Origin: Strix aluco
Lineage: Eukaryota > Chordata > Aves > Strigiformes > Strigidae
DNA length: 64,000 nt
NCBI RefSeq assembly: GCF_031877795.1
Contig: NC_133971.1
Coordinates: 84,530,446 to 84,594,445 of the forward strand
Reading direction: 5' to 3'
The position numbers and the translations under genes are program-made. This document shows positions 12,201-21,560 of this stretch, in pieces. Numbering within the stretch: position 1 is the first letter of the stretch; every line of letters starts with the position of its first letter. The notes under the pieces are model-generated. The model was not told where the DNA came from. It was given only the letters and a program-made list of their open reading frames with translations, and searched no databases.

Positions 12201-15200
12201 ACAGTGTATCACCCCAGAAAGCCTCATCTAGAAACTGGGACACTATGTAAAAATATGATCTTGAGCTTTCTCAGGCTGAGTAGCTGATGAAGTCTTTCGC
12301 CTGAATGCTGTTAGCCATGAGACCAAAAGAACATCAGCTCCTGCTTTTTCCAGATCCTCTTTGTTCAGTGTGTGTGAAGCATGCTTCTCAGGTGGGGAAT
12401 ATTTTAATGTTCTTGACCTACTGGGATTCTGGGTCTCAGCTGGATTTAGGGTTGCCACTGGGTGCTGAGCTGCTTAGATGGGCTGTTCTGCCCACACTTG
12501 GGTGCAGAAATAGGAATGCCTAGAGAGTTTCAACGTACTGAGGAGCTGAGCACGTGAGGGGAGGCAGTAGATGTTTTGGACATGACCATTGTATTCCACT
12601 TACCTCTTCCATTTGGGTGTCTACATCCATCATTGGGGCTGTTATTCCAGCTTTGAATGCCTGCTTAAACTGGCTGGAAATTTATCTCCTTGGATCTGTA
12701 GGGTTGTGGCAGGAATGACAGGTGCCCATCTCAGCATAGCCCTGCAATGAGGGGGAATAGGACCCAAAAGGCTTCTGATTCCTCACTTTTGGTCTGGATT
12801 TTCGGATAAATTCCTAGAGAAAATCCCATGCAGAACTGTGTCCACAGAACTGCCACCTTGAACCTTTGCCCAGCAGACTGTGTTCTGTCTGCTAAAATTA
12901 TAGTGCCTAATAGGCAGATCCTTAAATACCGGGTCTTGAGTCTTTTAGTCAGTTCTTACTGTAAATGGCACACATCTAAGTCTCAGCTGCACTTGCTGGA
13001 ATTTACTCAAAGTTTAATCCACTCTGAATAGAGGTGGGTTTTTTTCTCTAGAAAAAAATGCATTTCAAGCCACTAAATCATCCCTTTGCATCTATTTGCA
13101 TATTTGATCAGCCAAATCGAGATGGACAGCTAAATACTTGTACAGCTGCAGTAAGTCAGAGCCCTTCTGTGCACAGATGCTGTGCACCACTTGGAAGTGT
13201 GCATTTGAAAACAGCACAGGATGTTCCAGTCAGTGGGAATTTGGGGAGTGAGTGTTTAACACCACAATGTTTTTCTTGGTGTTTGCTATAGCACGGGTGT
13301 GGATTTAACCTATGTGTCGCTTGAAGTATGTTAATTGAAGACTTTTGAGGAGTTCAGTGAAAGCGTTAAGTGATTTGTGATGTTACATTCTCTAGCTGGT
13401 TTTGGTTGTCTTTAGCTTAGACCATGCGATAATAGCATCTTTTCCTCTGCTTTTCCCCCCATCCCTAACTGCAGTTTTTGTCCCGTCACTTAGGCCTTAA
13501 TATTTGAGGGTGTTCATTGGAGCAAATGTTGCATGCTTAATATCCAGGCAGTGAGCACTGAGCACAAACTTTGGTAGGGTCTCCGTGTACATCTTGGCCT
13601 GTAGAGCACTATGTGTGGTTAAAGCATCCTTAAGTTAAAATCTTTCTTGTAGGTCCACAGAGTGTTTTCAAAGGGAGTGGCATCTCAAGAAGGGACTATT
13701 CATCGAGGAGATCTTGTTCTGTCAATCAATGGCAAGTCTCTGGCAAGCTCAGTCCATGGGGATGTCCTGAATACTCTTCATCAGGCAAGACTCTATGAAT
13801 ACGCGGTCATTGTCATCCAGAAGGAAAAAGACAAAGCAAACAATTCCTCCAGACTTGAGATATCAGCTACTGGCAGAAAATGTGTGGGGTCTGGAAAGGA
13901 TGTTTCCATGGAAATAGGAACAGGTATGATCTTTGTCCAAGAACAGTTGGAAGGATTCCTTGCAGAGCAGACTGAAGGGAAAAATGTCCATGTGGTTTAG
14001 ATTAAAAGCATCTGTGCCTTATGTGATTGAAGGGAGCAAATGAAATTACCTTTAAATTTTATTTGTTCTCTTTGAAGCCTAAATGCAGTTTGGGTTTTGT
14101 TTTTTTTTTAAATATCATAACTAGGCAGAAACTTAGAAGGACTTTTACGGCCTAATCCAATTTCTACTAAAGTTAGTGATTCCACATATTCTTCCAATCC
14201 AGGATAAACTCCTTTTAAGTAATAACAGTAGTCAGTGCAAGAAAGTAAACAATCAAAAAAGAAAAAAAACCCAACCAAACAAACAAAAAAACCCCAAAAA
14301 ACCTCAAAGAAAACCCCAAGTTCTGCAGTTTGTTATGCACTGGGATTGAACTTCCTCTCTGTAATAGCAGATTTCATACTGTTTCTATGAAAAACATAGA
14401 AAAAATTATTTTGATATTACAGTAAATGGAGCTAAGCCAAATGCAAGCCAGTCATCCCATAGGAAACTAGGGATAAATGGTTTAAGTGGAAATGTATCAG
14501 TAGAGTAGTAAGTTCCGATTTGGGAGCAAGACAGCATTTCCGTGTGAAGGCTGCTCTTAGAGTGTTACAAACAGATCTCTCAAATTTTTTTTAACATTAA
14601 GACACAGCACCCTTTAGTACCCATCTGTATGCTGCTGTTTTGGGAGCAGTGGATGACCTGCTTCAGTCCTGCCCTGCTGCAGTGGCCCTGGGAGGGAGTG
14701 GGAAGTGGTTACAGCTTATTGCTGAGAGATTTGGTGGTATGGCTTCCCCTGCCTTCCAGGGCAATACCAGGCATTCAGCTAAGACCACCCCAAAACGAGG
14801 ACATGGAACTGCCACTCACCCATTTTTAACCTATTGCCCATAATCATTACGGTTGTTTGGTTTTTTTTTCTGTAGCAGTTTTTATTGTTTTATGCTTTCA
14901 CTGCGTTTTATACCACAGCTTTTTAATACAGCTTAAAAGAAATAGGAAGCACTCTGTAAATGAATGGATCAGTCTTTCTGGAATTTCTCCCATGTCTATA
15001 AATACATGCAATTACCTCAGAATCCCTTTCTACGCTGAACTCGCTGTGTCCGTATTAGCAAATGCAGAATATCTGCTGGGTGCAGGCACTAGGGGGCAAT
15101 ATTATCTCGTAAACCACATAGTATTGGGTTATGAAGAACGTATTTCCATCGTGCAAGGCAAAGCACATCTTCAGATGTTTTAGATAACATGTAAAGTTGT

Positions 15201-17618
15201 TTGAGATAATGGTAGCAGTAATTTGTGATAATGCAGACTGCATAATTTTTACATTCACACAGGGCAAAGAGGGTCCTGTTTTCCAGAACTGTAGGTTTAT
15301 TTCCTTCTAAGCAAAATCATATTTTTTGTCAGATACAGCAATATTGTGGTCTAAAAATTTCTGCTATGTAGGAGGCAGGATGCACCTACAGGTAATTATA
15401 GTTATTTCCATAGATATGAGACCAGAAACAATTATTCACGCTAGTGAGTGATTACAGATTTTTCCTTAAGAGGATGGAACATGTTTGTTTAATATAATGT
15501 TTCATTCATTACTGTTATTTAAAAAGATGTGGCTCATTGAATAAGCAAGTGGGAACAAATGAAAGAAAAAGAAATCCTCTCCACTCACTATTTTCGTAAT
15601 TTTTCAGTTATTTTCTTGAAGTTTAGAGTCTTTTAGCTAAATCTGCTAAGCTTTAATTTTGCCAGAAAAATGCCTTGGCAGGTTTTTGTTGAACATGCAA
15701 AATGAAAATGTCTCTGTGTGTAGATGCACTTTGTACTGTCTCCCCTTCACAGCTGCAGTAATACACATTCACTTCTGAGAAACTGGGTGACAACATGTTC
15801 TAGTCTGAATATGAACTGAACTCTGAACTGCTTTGTCACTGCAGCAAAAACAAACTTAACCAAACACAACTTGCAATTTACTGTTAACTGCATAACAAGA
15901 TGCTATGTATATTCTGTCACAGATCCAAACCTGGATATGAATGATGTCATCTGCGTTGAATTATTGAAAACCTCTGCTGGCTTGGGATTCAGTCTTGATG
16001 GCGGAAAAGCTTCCATTGCTGGAGACAGACCCTTGCTTGTAAAAAGAATATTTAAAGGTACTACAAGCATGCAGTGGATATCATCCCGGTTTTCCTTTTG
16101 TGCGTGTACAGACACTTTAATTCTTTGGCTCCATTTTTTTTTTTTTTTGAGCAAGGGTGGATATTGTGGTCCTTGTTTATTACCACTTACTAGCCAAAGT
16201 GGTCAGTAAAAAAAACACTCGTGGGAATGCCTAGGGATTGCATCTGCTAGTAAATGTTTGTGGAGCAATCTGATTTACTAAATATGATGCAGTTTCTTCC
16301 TGGGCCTATCCACTACTCTAGACATTAAATAACAGCAGCAATATCATATGTAACAGTTTGAAAAGTCCATGACTTACCCAGTTCTCTTTTCTAAGAGAAG
16401 CACAGTCTAGGTAATGTGTGGTTCCAAAGCACCATCCTGCATTATACCCAATTACTGATTTTACCTTTTTTTTTGTCTTTGTTGTTTTTTTCCATTAGAT
16501 ATCAGTATTAGCTTTTGCCAGGAATATATGATGTTCATATTCAAAAACTGCCACTCTTGGATGCTTTGTTTGTCAGACATAGTTAAACTTGATGTGAACT
16601 GTGTATAGAAAGGAAACCAATCCCACAACTATGCTGTGATTTTAATATGTCTTAGTCTGAGATTCAGTTTAGTGACAAATGTGGCACTTTCTAAAGGAAG
16701 CTGAAGCTCTCAATGAAGCTGTGGGTGTGCAGCATATTTACAGGATTACTTTTCAGTGGCTTATTCTCTCATCAAGGGAAAATGTCAAACTGGTATTTCC
16801 TGATTTGCTTATCAATTTCTCTCTGTCTGTTTGTTTTCCCCTCTTTAGAAATTGATTCTGAGGGTAAAAAGCACGTTTAATTCTTGAGCTCATTAATTTA
16901 TGTCCTTAAATACAGTCCTTCTCCCCTCCCCATGATGGCTGATGTTAGTTAAATTATCATTACAGAAACATACTTTCATCAGCAGTGAAGGGTGTGCCCC
17001 TCTCCAGGAGCTGGTTCGGTGTCTGGTGTGTTTGTCCTAAGTTTGCTACCAGTGTTTGATTTGTTCACCCCTGTTGTCCAGGTTTTACAATCTGCTGCAT
17101 TATTTGCTTATTACCATGTTAAAATTCTGTTCAAGAAAATATGCCACATTCAACCTTTATGTTTATTTTATCAACCAGGTTTTCTTACAGCTACAGAGAT
17201 AATGTACAGCATATTTAATGCACTCATGCTGCTTTCTTCAGAAACAGGCAAGGATTTATCTTTGTTAAAATAACATTTTCTCTGAGATGCAGCATGGGGT
17301 AGATTGCTAGACCTGAGCTGGACATAAGTGACTTGTACTGAAATTGCTGATGTTGGAAAAATGGTTAATTTACTGTTCATCACAGTGGAAAGCAAACTTC
17401 TGTGGATTTCCTTTTTTCTTCACACTGACTTTTTTCCGCTTTTGCTCCTAGGTGGTGCTGCAGAGCAATCTGGAAACATAGAAACTGGAGATGAAATTCT
17501 TGCTGTTAGTGGAAAATCATTACTTGGCCTCATGCATTATGATGCCTGGAACATTATTAAATCTGTGCCAGAGGGCCCTGTTCAGTTACTAATCAGAAAA
17601 CACAGAACTTCAATATGA
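3..17618 (+). CDS. PDZD2: PDZD2, C-terminal 1,595 residues (8 exons, 5' end outside window)
   Basis: Multi-PDZ scaffold protein. Joining 3-245, 1427-1571, 3509-7115, 7795-7912, 11165-11266, 13653-13923, 15923-16057 and 17452-17618 keeps one frame through every GT/AG junction and totals 4,788 bases, exactly 1,596 codons with the stop. Domains in window numbering are: a PDZ domain at about 39-128 (GLDL in the carboxylate loop); a 1,200-residue Ser-rich linker with a poly-Ser run near 921-935; the segment [15 protein letters not shown] near 1078; a PDZ at about 1374-1462 (GLGFSVAGG); and a last PDZ at about 1502-1588 (GLGFSLDGG, then [10 protein letters not shown]). This architecture, and a C-terminus close to what I remember of human PDZD2 (about 2,800 residues), support the name. 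IL16 shares the C-terminal PDZ pair but lacks the giant linker. In mammals proteolysis releases a secreted two-PDZ fragment. No frameshift is seen. Confidence 0.9.
246..1426 (+). other. PDZD2: PDZD2 intron
   Basis: Intron bounded by GTAATT and CCTCAG. Apart from a G/T-rich simple repeat near the donor I see only unique AT-rich sequence. Confidence 0.85.
297..339 (+). repeat. G-run and (TGG)n/(TTG)n simple repeat in intron
   Basis: Seven Gs are followed by TGG units grading into TTG units, about 50 bp after the donor site. G-triplet repeats close to a donor can act as intronic splicing enhancers; whether this one does is unknown. Confidence 0.85.
1427..1571 (+). CDS. PDZD2: PDZD2 exon, second half of internal PDZ domain
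   Basis: The acceptor CCTCAG ends at 1426 and the donor CAG|GTGAGA begins at 1572. It encodes [20 protein letters not shown] and then the alpha-helix and last strand of the PDZ fold. GDEITTIN matches the usual GDxIxxVN element. The exon enters in phase 0 and leaves one base (G) of a split codon. Confidence 0.9.
1572..3508 (+). other. PDZD2: PDZD2 intron
   Basis: Intron between GTGAGA and GATACAG. A T-rich tract precedes the acceptor. No repeat or RNA gene is recognised; the short open frames inside have no support. Confidence 0.85.
3509..7115 (+). CDS. PDZD2: PDZD2 giant exon, disordered linker
   Basis: A 3,607-bp exon carries about 1,202 codons without a stop. The chosen acceptor (GATACAG, ending 3508) follows a long T-rich tract and gives the right phase; a second in-phase acceptor ends at 3544. 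The donor is CAG|GTTGGT at 7116. The product is Ser/Thr/Pro/Lys-rich and predicted unfolded, with a poly-Ser tract encoded at about 5881-5925. An island of normal composition at about 6340-6490 ([15 protein letters not shown], then [19 protein letters not shown]) looks like a conserved binding segment. The last 550 bases are very GC- and CpG-rich, unlike the AT-leaning rest. The acidic/Ser stretch [15 protein letters not shown] near the end could be a protease-accessible hinge before the secreted C-terminus; that is inference. Confidence 0.9.
5881..5925 (+). repeat. PDZD2: Trinucleotide-like repeat coding for poly-Ser
   Basis: Runs of TCATCA, TCCTCT and TCCTCC encode about 11 consecutive serines and then a TSSS stretch. 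The mixed TCN codons suggest an old, interrupted repeat. Length variation between individuals would be in-frame. Confidence 0.85.
6540..7090. promoter_or_regulatory. CpG-rich segment inside the giant PDZD2 exon (possible orphan CpG island)
   Basis: CpG dinucleotides are dense here (for example near 6560-6600 and 6755-6800) but sparse in the preceding 3 kb of the same exon. CpG-rich exonic segments may be unmethylated and may act as internal promoters. No TATA box or initiator is evident, so function is inference. Confidence 0.4.
7116..7794 (+). other. PDZD2: PDZD2 intron
   Basis: Intron between GTTGGT and TTTTAG. The coding frame of the giant exon happens to run on to 7308, but the protein-like sequence stops at the donor and the next exon joins in phase. 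Confidence 0.85.
7795..7912 (+). CDS. PDZD2: PDZD2 exon, linker before penultimate PDZ
   Basis: The acceptor TTTTAG ends at 7794 and the donor AAG|GTAAAA begins at 7913. It encodes [20 protein letters not shown] and continues to AKAQVK, an amphipathic helical linker. The split AG+C codon restores Ser and the exon ends in phase 0. Confidence 0.88.
7913..11164 (+). other. PDZD2: PDZD2 intron with poly(A) runs
   Basis: A 3.25-kb intron. It holds A-runs at about 8402-8416 and 9264-9281 and a pyrimidine tract just before the acceptor (about 11115-11164). No gene or interspersed repeat is recognised. Confidence 0.85.
9264..9281 (+). repeat. A18 homopolymer
   Basis: Eighteen consecutive A in an intron, followed by an ACACAAAAAC segment. 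There is no recognisable SINE or processed copy upstream. Confidence 0.9.
11165..11266 (+). CDS. PDZD2: PDZD2 exon, start of penultimate PDZ
   Basis: The acceptor TGCTAG ends at 11164 and the donor ACA|GTAAGT begins at 11267. The 34 codons encode [20 protein letters not shown], which holds the GLGF carboxylate-binding loop, and the following strand. Confidence 0.9.
11267..13652 (+). other. PDZD2: PDZD2 intron
   Basis: Intron of 2.4 kb splitting the penultimate PDZ domain. I see nothing but unique sequence. Confidence 0.85.
13653..13923 (+). CDS. PDZD2: PDZD2 exon, remainder of penultimate PDZ plus inter-PDZ linker
   Basis: The acceptor TTGTAG ends at 13652 and the donor CAG|GTATGA begins at 13924. 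It encodes [30 protein letters not shown] and the last strand YAVIVIQKE. About 30 polar linker residues follow, to MEIGT. It leaves one base of a split Asp codon. Confidence 0.9.
13924..15922 (+). other. PDZD2: PDZD2 intron
   Basis: Intron of 2.0 kb. It contains an A/C-rich low-complexity stretch at about 14250-14325. An alternative readthrough frame continues from the preceding exon to a stop near 13998, so intron retention would truncate the protein before its last PDZ. Confidence 0.85.
14250..14325 (+). repeat. A/C-rich low-complexity tract
   Basis: Repeated AAAC and CCAAAC-like units in an intron. No strict unit can be defined. Confidence 0.7.
15923..16057 (+). CDS. PDZD2: PDZD2 exon, start of final PDZ
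   Basis: The acceptor GTCACAG ends at 15922 and the donor AAAG|GTACTA begins at 16058. It encodes [20 protein letters not shown], then [20 protein letters not shown] and KRIFK. GLGF is the carboxylate-binding loop of the sixth (last) PDZ domain. Confidence 0.92.
16058..17451 (+). other. PDZD2: PDZD2 last intron
   Basis: Intron of 1.4 kb splitting the final PDZ, with a T15 run at 16134-16148. No other element is recognised. Confidence 0.85.
16134..16148 (+). repeat. T15 homopolymer
   Basis: Fifteen T in the last PDZD2 intron. Confidence 0.85.
17452..17618 (+). CDS. PDZD2: PDZD2 terminal coding exon
   Basis: The acceptor CTCCTAG ends at 17451. The split codon makes Gly and the exon encodes [20 protein letters not shown], the helix around [20 protein letters not shown], and the end [12 protein letters not shown] with TGA at 17616-17618. 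The protein therefore stops a few residues after the final PDZ strand, as in PDZD2 and IL16. Confidence 0.92.
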
Positions 17619-18418
17619 TGGAAGCACCACATCTAATCACACATGCTAAGACAAAACATTTTAAACTGTCTACAAGCTGTCTTTGTTTCTAAAGCCACAC
17701 AGAAGTGTCTTAATGCTCTGCAGAGAGGTGCTAAGAGCCTTGGAGAACCACTGAGCAAGCATGTGATGAGCATCATAAAATCTCACCTAATTATTGAGGA
17801 TGAAGGAAGCCAAATGTTAGAGACATTTTTGTATTCTGTGGCAGTTTTAATGGAACTTCAAGACCTCTCCTGGGTTTGATACAAAGTATTTTGACTGAGA
17901 TAAATAACACTGTGCCTGTCCCTGATATTTTTAGTATCTGCAGAGCGTTGGGAGTATAACTTGTTGGTTGCCATCCTGTTGTCAAGGATGGGTATTTAGA
18001 CTGTACTATATCACCTAGCTGTAATAAGACTTCAGGACGCTTACTTAGGGTCTGGTCCTTTTTTTGTTGTAATAAGAGAATGTCTGGAACAATCTCACTT
18101 TATTCTTCTAAGTGCAGTTTTGCTAAAAATGCATGACAACAGAGTATAATTTTGCACAACTTCTATGCCTAAAACATGAGCATTTTATTGCAAAGCTGAA
18201 AAATCCTCTTAAAACTGATGAACTAACTCAGCATCCACCACAACTGAATCTGCTCTTAGATGCAACTTGTATCTGAAAGCACTTGCCATTAATGCAGTAG
18301 AAATCTGTGAGCAAGAAAATCATGTCCAAATAATAGTTGATTGTCCACCAAGGTGTAGACTGAGTTGATAGTTGTGGTTAAAATGGGAGTGATAAAAATT
18401 GGGGATAAATTGGGACAA

Positions 18419-18460
18419 AACATTAGAAGCTTAAATTTTCAAATTTAGGCTTCTAATGTT
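18419..18460 (+). repeat. Near-perfect 20-bp inverted repeat with 2-nt loop (RNA hairpin)
   Basis: The arms 18419-18438 and 18441-18460 pair along their full length except for one T opposite G, which is a G:U wobble in RNA. The loop is only TC. It lies about 800 bases after the PDZD2 stop codon, inside the probable 3' UTR. Confidence 0.85.
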
Positions 18461-20528
18461 AGGCACCTTTTAAAATATATTTTTTTTAAAGGGGGATAAT
18501 TTCAAGTGCTGAGCACTTGCAGATCCCACGAACTTCAGCGATCACTGAATACGTCTGAAAGCCGTGTCGCTTTTATTTGGCTGCAAAGGCTTAAGGCTGC
18601 CTGACTTGAAACACTCAAGCTGGAAAATGGTGGTCTAAGGATGGGGATTATAACAGATTAAATCTGAACTGGCCATATTTGTGGTGGCTTTTAATCGCTC
18701 TTTTTTGTTTTCTCCTGTCCAGTATTTATTTTTGCTTGTGTGAGAGTGAGTGAGGATGTGTGTGGAAGATAGAAGTGCGCCTGGCTGTGTCAGGAACGGG
18801 CTGATGCTGAGGGTTCTGGATGGTGAAACTGAAAACTGTGTAGATGGGAGAGACCATGGTGTTAGATACAGCAAAACTGAAATGATTGCAGTGCCACAGG
18901 CGCTCAATTTGGATTTTCTCACCTCTACTCACAGTGGAGGTATCAGTAGCAGGCCATGCTGCTGAATGTTATTTATAGTCTGCTGAGTTGGGAGGAGAGT
19001 GTATGGGTGCAAGCGATTAGACTCTGTTATTTATCTTCCTACATCTGGGGATAGCTAAACAACATAGAAGAGATACAGGAGGAAATGGGCCAGTGTCCTT
19101 ATCAGCTGAGAACAAGTTGTTTGTTCCAGAGTGCTCAGGTTGTTTGTTGCATTGGGCTGGAGACTGCTTGCAGCCTACATGCTTAGGGTGAAGAGATCTC
19201 AGCCTGGAACCGGTCCAGCTCTGAAGTGCTGCCTACATTTGTAGTGAGCCAAGACACTGCATAGCTGTTACAAAAAGGTCTGGGCTTGTCAGTTGGCCCT
19301 ACCCCAAGATCATACTATAGTTCAGTTTATTTACATTTATTCAACAGTGCTTGGAGCTATTGCTTCCAGGTTAGTGGAGCACTTGCTTTGGTTCATTTCT
19401 GTGACAGCTTTATTAGACTGCGACTCGTGATGTGCAGAGGAAGATTCAGTTCTGCAAGGCAACCTGAGACCAGGTGAGCAGAAAAGCTGTGCAATGTTTG
19501 CCTGAAAATGAATAGATTTAATTTGCTTTCAGTGACATATTAGCATGTGAATCCAGGGAGGGATGCAGCTTTTGGTTACAGGAAAGGCAATACTTTATGT
19601 AGTCCTACAGCTGCTTTGCCTGCAGGATTTCTGTTGAAACTAATTCAGGTTCAGTGCTGTGAAATGACTGTGGAGTTTGCTCCTCTGTGACCCCAAAGCT
19701 CAGCCGCTCTGTTGGGACCAGTCCTTGCCTCCAGTCACCTCCATGGTGGGAGAGGCTTCAGGAGGATGCAGCACTTGGGGTCGGAGGACCACACTGAGGT
19801 TGCAGGCCTGTGCTGGGATAAGAGAGGTTACCCCTGCATGTTTGCTGAAAAACAGGGAGAAGACATTTGGCAGTGACAATTAAATGGTGAGGCCTTGTTC
19901 AGGAATGACCAAAATCTGACTGTAATAGCGTGTATAATAGATACATAAATGCATGTGGAATTTAATGCAGCGTAGTGAATACATACCTGTATACGTATAA
20001 TACGTACAAGTGCAGTACTGACTTTTTGCTACTTTAATGTGGTAAATCACAATTGTGTTGTAGGAAATGGCATTTTTTTTCAGTCCACAGTTTAAAATTC
20101 TGGAGGTTTCAATGCAGGGAGGCGTATGTATCCCTCACTCCTAAACCTGTGTGAGCTCAAAGGTTAAGTTTTCATTTTGTAAATTAAGCTTAATTTGAGG
20201 TGTCTTAAGATGATACGTGGTGAGTATTTTCAGACGCTTATTTGCAGGTACTGTTCATTGTGGGTGATTTAGAAGGCTTTCATTTTTCAGTAATCGAATA
20301 CTGTTCAGTATTTTATTTTACATGCACGTAGATATATGTTGGCTGAGTAACAGCAAAGAGAGGCGGGGATTTTTGTGTGTGATTCGGTAGTGGCTATAAT
20401 TTAAAAGATACGTTTAATGTTTTAAGTCTGATAGTTACTGTGGGTAGAATGATACACTTCTCTACTAACATTACAGCAAGAAAAAGAATAGTATTTAACC
20501 TGAATGTTTCTGTTCCTGAAAATACTTC

Positions 20529-20553
20529 TTTTTTTTTTTTTTTTTTTTTTTTT
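20529..20553 (+). repeat. T25 homopolymer
   Basis: Twenty-five consecutive T. It could be the reverse of a poly(A) tail of a - strand insertion, but no insert or target duplication is recognised beside it. Confidence 0.9.
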
Positions 20554-21367
20554 GTGAAAGACCAAGAAACATCTTTACTGATGTACCAGTGTTGATATGA
20601 TTACAGTAACATTTCCTAACTTCTCTATTGGGGTGACATTCCCCATAAAACCCCCAGGATTTATGCAACATGGATCTGCTGTATTGCAAACAGGATGGGT
20701 AGACCAAACAGATGTAGTGAACCTTTGCTTACACACCTGGTAAAGTAAATGAGGATGAAATTACAGACTTAGTCTACAACTCTTCGCCAGGGACCGAAGG
20801 CATTCCAGATAAGGTGAATATATGCTCCTAGATGGAGAAGGTCTGGTGGAGGGCTTTGCTGCTTCCAGGCCTGGGGCAGCTCAGGGTGCACATCCTGGAT
20901 ATGAGAGTTGGCTCTGGTGCGGTACTGCCGTTGTGTATTCTGCAGCCTTTTGTACCTGGAAGCTCTTTCCAGCTTCTGTGGGGACTGCATCTGTATTAAA
21001 AACTGTGAGATTAGGCCTAAATTAGGGAAGGAGCAACATCTGATCATTTTCTTGCTAAAAAAAAATAATATTAAGGCAAATAAGTATTAAGAAACTGTTG
21101 AGTGATTCATATTTTCTGATGACCCTCACTTACAATTAACCCTTGTTAATATTCTGCAGTGGTTCTTGTCAAAATCTGAAGGAACTGTTCCCAGATGAGA
21201 GTGTTTACCTGCTTCTACGTTTAGAGTATGTAAATGTACAAGTGGAAATATTGATGAAGAGTAGACTACGTCATGTGAGAAATGGGGATCCCACTCTAGG
21301 TAGTTTTTGTGTGTTAGACTAATACACTTATTGTATGATACTGTATATTTACACTTTTATTTATATA

Positions 21368-21373
21368 AATAAA
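21368..21373 (+). terminator. PDZD2: Candidate poly(A) signal of PDZD2
   Basis: AATAAA in an AT-rich setting, followed by T-rich sequence. Confidence 0.45.
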
Positions 21374-21530
21374 ACTTCTTTTAATGAAAACTGTTTAATA
21401 TGCCTTGAATATTATAAAAAAGTGAGTGCAATAACATGAAATAGATTGTACATTTTTCAATTTGCTGTCTCTGTTATGTAAATCTGTATCTCCATAAACT
21501 GTTTTGTTTGGGTTTTTTAGTGATTTTGGA

Positions 21531-21536
21531 AATAAA
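21531..21536 (+). terminator. PDZD2: Second candidate poly(A) signal of PDZD2
   Basis: AATAAA preceded by a T/G-rich tract and followed within 40 bases by T-rich sequence. I consider it equal to or better than the signal at 21368. Confidence 0.45.
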
Positions 21537-21560
21537 TGGTATCCTTAGTACTCCGCTAAA

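Larger units (their letters stand above)
17619..21560 (+). other. PDZD2: Probable PDZD2 3' UTR
   Basis: AT-rich sequence follows the stop codon, without a competing gene, up to two canonical AATAAA signals at 21368 and 21531. A UTR of nearly 4 kb is plausible for this gene, whose mammalian mRNA is also long, but the 3' end is inferred from signals only. Cleavage at an earlier weak site cannot be excluded. It includes a hairpin at 18419-18460 and a T25 run at 20529-20553. Confidence 0.5.
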
